From the NCBI RefSeq assembly GCF_918797525.1, contig NZ_OU963893.1, forward strand, positions 4,650,001 to 4,714,000: a stretch of DNA of 64,000 nt. The letters are read 5' to 3'. The notes under the pieces are model-generated. The model made no database searches and was not told the DNA's origin. It saw nothing but the letters and a program-made list of their open reading frames with translations. The stretch is from an unidentified bacterial endosymbiont. GTDB taxonomy: Bacteria > Pseudomonadota > Gammaproteobacteria > Enterobacterales > Enterobacteriaceae. How positions within the stretch are numbered: position 1 is the stretch's first letter; each line of letters starts with the position of its first letter. Positions 56,520 to 64,000 of this stretch are shown piece after piece. The position numbers and the translations under genes were made by a program.

Positions 56520-56545
56520 ATCCCGCTGAGTTTACTCAGCGGGAT
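56520..56545. terminator. Bidirectional hairpin metJ/porin
   Basis: ATCCCGCTGAG-TTTA-CTCAGCGGGAT is a perfect 11-bp stem followed by GGTTTCTT, between the convergent ends of metJ and the porin gene. Confidence 0.85.
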
Positions 56546-56551
56546 GGTTTC

Positions 56552-57232
56552 TTAAAAGTTGTAGCCTAAACCCACGCGCAGACGCGTCTGTCGGTCATCG
56601 CTGGTGGCGGTGTTATAGCCGGAAGAGACGTTCCCCACTTCGACAAAGGGGATCCAGGCGTTGATGTTGTAAGCCACGCGGAAGTTATATTCGTAATCTT
56701 CTTTTTTGTTGTTATACAGGTTTTCGTTATCGGCGATTTTATAAATCCCGTTGAGTTCAAACATCCAGTTATCGATATTATAACCTAGCCACATTTCCGG
56801 ACGATAAACCATACGATCGTCTTTTCCGTCCGCATTGCGGCGGGTGTATTCTGTCCGGTAACGGAACGCGGTCCACCAGCTGTCATTAATATTATATTGT
56901 ACGCGCAGGTAAGGTTTATAAATAGCCATGTCATCGCCCATTTCCACGGCGACACCCGGTTGCCATATAAATCCCTGCCAGGTGAACTGGTAGCTGGCGG
57001 TATATTCATTGCTGTTACTTTCCATATTATTAAGCGCGTCGTTTGACTGCTTTTCATCAGAGCGCGATACCGCCTCCACTGCCACACCAAAGCCGGTGCC
57101 GAAGCGGTGTGACATGTACACACGGTCGTAGTTACGTCCGTCGTCATAATACTCGTGTCGATAATCAACGTATCCTGCCTGCGCCGCACAGGAGAGTAAT
57201 GGCAGCACAAATAAGAATTTTTTCATTTTCAT
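56552..57232 (-). CDS. KdgM-family outer-membrane porin
   Basis: The 226-residue product has a signal peptide (MKMKKFLFVLPLLSCAAQA) ending at AQA, then alternating beta strands rich in Tyr and Trp, and the terminal aromatic signature RVGLGYNF of outer-membrane barrels. YVDYRHEYYDD at the mature N-terminus is typical of the KdgM/NanC/OmpL family of small 12-strand porins for acidic or oligosaccharide substrates. The substrate cannot be told. It lies between metJ and rpmE, where E. coli has yiiX, so it looks like an accessory insertion or replacement. No transport or regulator partner is adjacent. Confidence 0.82.
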   Translation of the reverse strand: MKMKKFLFVLPLLSCAAQAGYVDYRHEYYDDGRNYDRVYMSHRFGTGFGVAVEAVSRSDEKQSNDALNNMESNSNEYTASYQFTWQGFIWQPGVAVEMGDDMAIYKPYLRVQYNINDSWWTAFRYRTEYTRRNADGKDDRMVYRPEMWLGYNIDNWMFELNGIYKIADNENLYNNKKEDYEYNFRVAYNINAWIPFVEVGNVSSGYNTATSDDRQTRLRVGLGYNF

Positions 57233-57511
57233 ACTATTTCCCTCGAAATAAACACGCCCTGAAAGCCAATGCAGTTAAACTGGCGAATAAGAATGTATGT
57301 CGAGCGCAGTGTAATTTTACGAAATGAGGGAAACCTTTTATTCTTTGACACAAAAAGAAAAACTGTGGCAAAGAATTCAAGAAAATGAAGATACAGTTCA
57401 CTTTCCGTTAAAGAATACACCAGGCAAATATATTAATGACATCTGTGATACATCATTCATATATAATGCGTATATAATGTGAGGATTTATACAGGAAAAA
57501 TATAACAGACG
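57233..57511. other. A/T-rich region upstream of the porin gene
   Basis: About 280 bp, clearly richer in A/T than the neighbours, with no supported gene. It should contain the porin promoter. There are isolated TGTGA half-sites near 57443-57447 and 57479-57483, but no full CRP or KdgR site that I can defend. Confidence 0.55.
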
Positions 57512-57535
57512 CAAAAAAACCGCCCGGAGGCGGTT
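57512..57535 (-). terminator. rpmE terminator
   Basis: On the minus strand ACCGCC-TCCG-GGCGGT is followed by TTTTTTGC, just after the rpmE stop. Confidence 0.9.
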
Positions 57536-57547
57536 TCTTCTGGATGC

Positions 57548-57760
57548 TTATTTAGCGCCCGGGATGCTGAAACGCTTGTTGAAGCGGTCCACACGGCCAC
57601 CGGTTGCAACGTCACGCTGCTTACCAGTGTAGAACGGGTGGCATTTGCCGCACACGTCCAGGTTCAGATCGTGACCCACGGTGGAGCGGATCTGGATAGA
57701 GTTACCGCAAGAACAGTTTGCAGTAATCATGTCGTATTTCGGGTGAATATCTTTTTTCAT
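57548..57760 (-). CDS. rpmE: 50S ribosomal protein L31
   Basis: This 70-residue ribosomal protein is the zinc-binding form, with cysteines in CSCGNS and [14 protein letters not shown]. It forms part of a bridge between the subunits. The length equals that of E. coli. It is a single-gene unit with a strong terminator, divergent from priA across 200 bp. Confidence 0.98.
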   Translation of the reverse strand: MKKDIHPKYDMITANCSCGNSIQIRSTVGHDLNLDVCGKCHPFYTGKQRDVATGGRVDRFNKRFSIPGAK

Positions 57761-57960
57761 GGGAGAACCTCAGTTAAGGCCGCGTCGCTCTTCCAGCCCT
57801 AACGCCAGACACCACGCGATGTTGAATGTAAGTTCTTTGGCGTAAAATACACCAAAGGCGGCGAATCATACAGAATTTAACCAGCCTATGCAAACAGATC
57901 CGCACGCCGCTTTCACTAATGTGTATACTAACGCGCCACTTTTCAAGTCAGGAAGATTAG

Positions 57961-60156
<2,196 letters not shown>

Positions 60157-60275
60157 AGGCGGATCGAAAAATTGAATATTGTTCACATTTTTTATGAAAA
60201 TTCTGTAACCGCTTCCATTAACTATCTGTAAAAATGGTGTAGTCACAAGTTCGGTGTTCAGGCGAGGAGAAGACG

Positions 60276-61301
60276 TTGAAGTCCAGGAAAGAGGTTGCTA
60301 CGGCGACCATGAAAGACGTTGCCGAGAAAGCACAAGTTTCAACGGCAACCGTGTCCCGCGCGCTGATGAACCCGGATAAAGTCTCCCAGGCGACTCGTAA
60401 TCGTGTGGAACAAGCCGCGCTTGAAGTGGGTTATTACCCGCAGGCGATGGGGCGTAACGTGAAGCGTAATGAATCACGTACTATCCTGGTGATTGTGCCG
60501 GACATTTGCGATCCCTTCTTCAGCGAGATTATTCGCGGTATCGAAATCACGGCTGCCGAACAGGGTTACCTGGTGCTGATTGGCGACTGCGCCCACCAGA
60601 ACCAGCAAGAAAAAACCTTTATCGATCTCATTATTACCAAACAGATCGACGGCATGCTGTTGCTCGGTTCTCGTCTGCCGTTTGATGCCAGCATTGAAGA
60701 GCAACGCAATTTACCACCGATGGTAATGGCCAACGAGTTCGCGCCAGAGCTGGAGCTGCCGACGGTGCATATCGATAACCTGACCGCCGCGTTCAACGCC
60801 GTAAACTATCTTCAGGAACTGGGGCATAAACGCATTGGCTGTATTGCCGGGCCGGAAGAGATGCCGCTGTGCCATTACCGGCTGCAAGGCTACGTGCAGG
60901 CGCTACGCCGCACTGGCGCCACCGTCGACCCGCACTACATTGCACGCGGTGATTTTACTTTTGAAGCCGGCGCGCAGGCGATGGAGAAACTTCTGGCGCT
61001 GTCTGAACCGCCTACTGCGGTGTTCTGTCACAGCGATGTCATGGCGCTGGGCGCACTCTCCTGTGCCAAACGCCGTGGTTTGCGCGTACCGAAAGACCTG
61101 TCTATTATTGGCTTCGATAATATTTCTCTCTCGGAATTTTGCGATCCACCGCTCTCGACCGTGGCGCAACCCCGCTACCAAATTGGCCGTGAAGCCATGC
61201 TTTTACTGCTGGATCAGCTGCACGGTCAAACAGTTAGTAGCGGTTCACGGTTACTGGACTGCGAATTGATTGTGCGCGGCTCGACTCAGGCGTTGACTTA
61301 A
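60276..61301 (+). CDS. cytR: LacI-type repressor of nucleoside catabolism CytR
   Basis: CytR, acting with CRP, represses nucleoside uptake and catabolic genes and is relieved by cytidine. The 341-residue length equals that of E. coli. The HTH MKDVAEKAQVSTATVSRALM is followed by the periplasmic-binding-like sensor domain. The start is TTG at 60276 behind GAGGAGA, which gives full length; an ATG at codon 12 (60309) would lack that site. A possible CRP half-site pair (TTGAA-N6-TCACA) lies at 60172-60187. Confidence 0.95.
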   Translation: MKSRKEVATATMKDVAEKAQVSTATVSRALMNPDKVSQATRNRVEQAALEVGYYPQAMGRNVKRNESRTILVIVPDICDPFFSEIIRGIEITAAEQGYLVLIGDCAHQNQQEKTFIDLIITKQIDGMLLLGSRLPFDASIEEQRNLPPMVMANEFAPELELPTVHIDNLTAAFNAVNYLQELGHKRIGCIAGPEEMPLCHYRLQGYVQALRRTGATVDPHYIARGDFTFEAGAQAMEKLLALSEPPTAVFCHSDVMALGALSCAKRRGLRVPKDLSIIGFDNISLSEFCDPPLSTVAQPRYQIGREAMLLLLDQLHGQTVSSGSRLLDCELIVRGSTQALT

Positions 61302-61394
61302 CGTAGACGTCTTTAGGACACCCTTATCTGGTCAAAGCCCCGCCGCTTAAGTAACATGGCGGGCTGACGAACGAATAAATACAGCGAAACGATA

Positions 61395-62363
61395 GTGGCA
61401 CAACGAGATTATGTACGTCGCGGCCAGCCGGCACCTTCGCGACGCAAAAAGAGCAGTTCAAAAAGCAAGCAACGTAACCTGTCCGCAGTCTCGCCAGCAA
61501 TGGTCGCGATTGCTGCAGCTGTCGTGGTGGCCTTTATTGGCGGTCTGTACTTTATTACGCACCATAAAAAAGAAGAGTCTGAGGCGCTTCAGGGCAATAA
61601 AGTTGTCGGAAATGGTCTGCCGCCGAAGCCGGAAGAGCGTTGGCGCTATATTAAAGAGCTGGAAAGCCGCCAGCCTGGCGTGCGTGCGCCGACAGAACCT
61701 TCTGCCGGCGGCGAAGTGAAAAACGCCGATCAACTGACTAATGAACAGCGTCAACTACTGGCTCAGATGCAGGCCGATATGCGTCAGCAGCCTACACAGC
61801 TGAACGAAGTCCCGTGGAATGAACAAACGCCGGCGCAGCGCCAGCAAACGTTGCAGTTGCAGCGTGAGCGCCAGACGCAACTTCAGAATCGGCAGCAACA
61901 GCAGTGGGCGCAAACCCAGCCGGTTCAGCAGCCTAAAGCGCAGCAGCAGGCACGTGCGGTGCCGTCGCAGCCAGTGCAACAGCCTAAAGCACAGCCGCAA
62001 AAACAAACCACTCAGCCGTATCAGGATCTGTTGCAAACACCAGCACATACTACCGCGCAGCAGCCGAAAACACAGCCCGCCGCGCCGGTGACTAAAGAGA
62101 CAGAAGTCCCGAAAAAGACAGCTGAGAAGAAAGATGAACGCCGCTGGATGGTTCAGTGCGGCTCATTTAAAGGCGCAGAGCAGGCAGAAACCGTGCGTGC
62201 ACAGCTGGCATTTGAGGGATTTGATTCACGCATAACCACCAATAACGGCTGGAATCGCGTAGTGATTGGGCCAGTCAAAGGCAAAGAAAATGCCGATGGC
62301 ACTATTTCCCGTTTGAAAGTGGCCGGGCACACAAACTGCATTCGACTCGCAACCGGGGGTTGA
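61395..62363 (+). CDS. ftsN: Essential cell division protein FtsN
   Basis: FtsN is a bitopic inner-membrane protein that triggers septal peptidoglycan synthesis. The 322-residue product has a basic cytoplasmic N-terminus, one membrane segment (AMVAIAAAVVVAFIGGLYFI, about residues 35-55), a periplasmic helical stretch (PEERWRYIKELE), a long Gln/Pro-rich linker with repeated QPKAQ units and a C-terminal SPOR domain (MVQCGSFKGAEQAETVRAQL). It starts at GTG 61395, as in E. coli. The linker is the most diverged part. Confidence 0.96.
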   Translation: MAQRDYVRRGQPAPSRRKKSSSKSKQRNLSAVSPAMVAIAAAVVVAFIGGLYFITHHKKEESEALQGNKVVGNGLPPKPEERWRYIKELESRQPGVRAPTEPSAGGEVKNADQLTNEQRQLLAQMQADMRQQPTQLNEVPWNEQTPAQRQQTLQLQRERQTQLQNRQQQQWAQTQPVQQPKAQQQARAVPSQPVQQPKAQPQKQTTQPYQDLLQTPAHTTAQQPKTQPAAPVTKETEVPKKTAEKKDERRWMVQCGSFKGAEQAETVRAQLAFEGFDSRITTNNGWNRVVIGPVKGKENADGTISRLKVAGHTNCIRLATGG

Positions 62364-62386
62364 AACCCCCAAAATCCCCCCCATCT
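62359..62386 (+). promoter_or_regulatory. Predicted sigma-32 heat-shock promoter of hslVU
   Basis: GTTGAAA (62359-62365) and CCCCATCT (62379-62386) are 13 bp apart, which matches the sigma-32 consensus CTTGAAA / CCCCAT-T. The -35 overlaps the ftsN stop codon. Confidence 0.85.
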
Positions 62387-62398
62387 ATCATTCTATTC

Positions 62399-62422
62399 AG
62401 CCCTGAGCATTGGCTCAGGGCT
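62399..62422 (+). promoter_or_regulatory. hslVU 5'-UTR stem-loop
   Basis: AGCCCTGAGC-ATTG-GCTCAGGGCT is a perfect 10-bp stem a few bases after the expected sigma-32 transcription start. A stem-loop in the leader is known to stabilise E. coli hslVU mRNA. It could also end read-through from ftsN, since TCTGTTT follows. Confidence 0.75.
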
Positions 62423-62457
62423 TCTGTTTGCCGAATTTGTAACCAGGGGGTCTGCTC

Positions 62458-62988
62458 GTGACAACAATAGTAAGTGTACGCCGTAACGGCCAGGTGATCA
62501 TTGCCGGTGATGGCCAGGCCACGCTGGGTAATACCGTCATGAAAGGCAACGTGAAGAAAGTTCGTCGTTTATACAACGACAAAGTGATCGCCGGTTTTGC
62601 AGGCGGCACGGCCGATGCCTTCACGCTGTTTGAACTGTTTGAACGCAAACTGGAAATGCACCAGGGTCATCTGGTGAAAGCCGCCGTTGAGCTGGCGAAA
62701 GACTGGCGTACCGATCGTATGCTGCGTAAGCTTGAAGCCCTGCTGGCCGTGGCGGACGAAAACGCCTCGCTGATTATCACCGGAAACGGTGACGTCATTC
62801 AGCCCGAAAACGACCTGATCGCTATCGGCTCTGGCGGCCCTTATGCCCAGGCGGCTGCCCGCGCGCTGTTGGAAAACACCGACATGAATGCACGCGATAT
62901 CGCGGTGAAAGCGTTGGATATTGCAGGTGATATCTGCATTTATACCAACCACAACCACACCATCGAAGAATTGTCCTCTAAAGCGTAA
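62458..62988 (+). CDS. hslV: ATP-dependent protease proteolytic subunit HslV
   Basis: HslV (ClpQ) forms a double hexameric ring with threonine-protease sites, working with HslU. The 176-residue length equals that of E. coli. It begins GTG ACA ACA, so after Met removal the catalytic Thr is N-terminal ([19 protein letters not shown]). The GTG start is the E. coli start. It lies nine bases before hslU in a heat-shock operon. Confidence 0.98.
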   Translation: MTTIVSVRRNGQVIIAGDGQATLGNTVMKGNVKKVRRLYNDKVIAGFAGGTADAFTLFELFERKLEMHQGHLVKAAVELAKDWRTDRMLRKLEALLAVADENASLIITGNGDVIQPENDLIAIGSGGPYAQAAARALLENTDMNARDIAVKALDIAGDICIYTNHNHTIEELSSKA

Positions 62989-62997
62989 GGATCTCCC

Positions 62998-64000
62998 ATG
63001 TCTGAAATGACCCCACGCGAAATTGTCAGCGAACTGAACAAACACATCATCGGTCAGGACAATGCCAAGCGTTCCGTGGCAATCGCTCTACGTAACCGCT
63101 GGCGCCGTATGCAGCTTGATGAAGACCTGCGCCACGAAGTCACGCCAAAAAACATTCTGATGATCGGCCCGACCGGTGTCGGTAAAACCGAAATCGCCCG
63201 TCGCCTGGCAAAGCTTGCTAATGCGCCGTTCATCAAAGTTGAAGCCACCAAGTTCACCGAAGTGGGCTATGTGGGTAAAGAAGTCGACTCCATCATTCGC
63301 GATCTTACCGATTCTGCAATTAAAATGGTGCGTGTCCAGGCTATCGAGAAAAACCGCTACCGCGCCGAAGAGATGGCCGAAGAGCGCATTCTCGACGCGC
63401 TGATCCCACCGGCGAAAAATAACTGGGGTCAGGCTGAACAGCAGGCAGAACCTTCCGCTGCGCGTCAGGCTTTCCGCAAAAAACTGCGTGAAGGTCAGTT
63501 GGACGATAAAGAGATTGAGATCGATCTCGCTGCAGCACCGATGGGCGTCGAAATTATGGCGCCTCCGGGCATGGAAGAGATGACCAGCCAGCTGCAATCC
63601 ATGTTCCAGAACCTGGGCGGCCAGAAGCAAAAAGCGCGCAAGCTGAAAATCAAAGATGCCATGAAGCTGCTGATTGAAGAAGAAGCGGCGAAGCTGGTAA
63701 ACCCGGAAGAGCTAAAGCAGGACGCTATCGACGCGGTTGAGCAGCACGGCATTGTGTTTATCGATGAAATCGACAAGATCTGTAAGCGCGGTGAATCCTC
63801 CGGCCCGGATGTTTCGCGTGAAGGCGTGCAGCGCGACCTGCTGCCGCTGGTTGAAGGCTGTACCGTTTCCACCAAACATGGGATGGTCAAAACAGACCAT
63901 ATCCTGTTTATCGCCTCTGGCGCATTCCAGGTAGCAAAACCGTCTGACCTGATCCCGGAACTGCAGGGTCGTCTGCCTATTCGCGTGGAACTGCAGGCGC
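62998..64000 (+). CDS. hslU: ATPase subunit of HslVU protease (3' end missing)
   Basis: HslU (ClpY) is the AAA+ unfoldase that feeds substrates to HslV. The window contains about 334 of some 443 codons. Walker A ([14 protein letters not shown]), the pore loop GYVGKE, Walker B ([11 protein letters not shown]) and the intermediate domain region (about residues 110-240, Gln/Ala rich) are visible. The frame is open to the last base, so the C-terminal domain lies outside. Confidence 0.97.
   Translation, partial: MSEMTPREIVSELNKHIIGQDNAKRSVAIALRNRWRRMQLDEDLRHEVTPKNILMIGPTGVGKTEIARRLAKLANAPFIKVEATKFTEVGYVGKEVDSIIRDLTDSAIKMVRVQAIEKNRYRAEEMAEERILDALIPPAKNNWGQAEQQAEPSAARQAFRKKLREGQLDDKEIEIDLAAAPMGVEIMAPPGMEEMTSQLQSMFQNLGGQKQKARKLKIKDAMKLLIEEEAAKLVNPEELKQDAIDAVEQHGIVFIDEIDKICKRGESSGPDVSREGVQRDLLPLVEGCTVSTKHGMVKTDHILFIASGAFQVAKPSDLIPELQGRLPIRVELQA

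Noticed and set aside
61918-62030. Repeated Gln/Pro/Lys/Ala codons as a possible tandem repeat element
   Set aside because: This is the low-complexity linker of FtsN, expected for the protein.

Overview
This window is chromosomal DNA from a member of the Enterobacteriaceae. Almost every gene is a close, full-length counterpart of an Escherichia coli gene. The gene order from hslU to murI, and from the rRNA-flanking tRNAs to gppA, follows E. coli read in reverse complement. Moderately high G+C, an intact ilvG, and several local differences (no eptC, yiiX or yijE/yijF at their E. coli positions) argue against E. coli K-12 and suggest a relative of the Enterobacter/Citrobacter group. The genus cannot be fixed from the window alone.

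Layout, left to right. 1-1392 is the 3' part of gppA. 1412-2448 is a small graveyard of accessory genes: a LysR fragment fused to a decayed amidohydrolase, then a frameshifted DUF554 membrane gene. 2449-4843 holds rep and ppiC. 4884-13949 is the isoleucine/valine block: ilvC with its activator ilvY, then ilvLXGMEDA with its leader-peptide attenuator. 14293-17123 holds yifB, maoP and hdfR. 17185-22929 is a complete rRNA operon on the minus strand (16S, tRNA-Ile, tRNA-Ala, 23S, 5S, tRNA-Asp, tRNA-Trp) with its promoters. 22951-30795 holds murI, btuB with a cobalamin riboswitch, trmA, yijD, fabR, sthA, oxyR and the OxyS RNA. 30908-35383 is the arginine block argHBC/argE. 35657-39210 holds ppc and yijO. 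39197-48753 is an anaerobic sugar-catabolic cluster: frwC-frwB-pflD-pflC-frwD facing ptsA-fsaB-gldA. 48794-56507 holds katG, metF, metL, metB and metJ. 56552-57232 is an accessory KdgM-type porin. The rest is rpmE, priA, cytR, ftsN, hslV and the start of hslU, cut by the window end.

How the genes work together. IlvA, IlvGM, IlvC, IlvD and IlvE make up the isoleucine/valine pathway. ArgB, C, H and E are steps of arginine synthesis under paired ARG boxes. MetB, L and F are under MetJ box arrays. Box-like sequences related to those also lie over the divergent btuB/trmA promoters, which suggests a methionine link to B12 uptake. The frw/pfl/ptsA/fsaB/gldA genes fit the anhydroglycolysis route reported for E. 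coli PflD: PTS import of 1,5-anhydromannitol, glycyl-radical ring opening, aldol cleavage by FsaB and reduction of hydroxyacetone by GldA. In this strain frwD, one of two EIIB genes, is interrupted by a frameshift in a run of seven A.

Most notable points: the rRNA operon joins the E. coli rrnB left flank (murI) to the rrnC right flank (aspT-trpT-hdfR), which implies rrn-mediated rearrangement or an assembly join; the decayed genes between gppA and rep; the frwD frameshift; an OxyS RNA with a perfect 14-bp first stem; and the Met-box-like inverted repeat between btuB and trmA.
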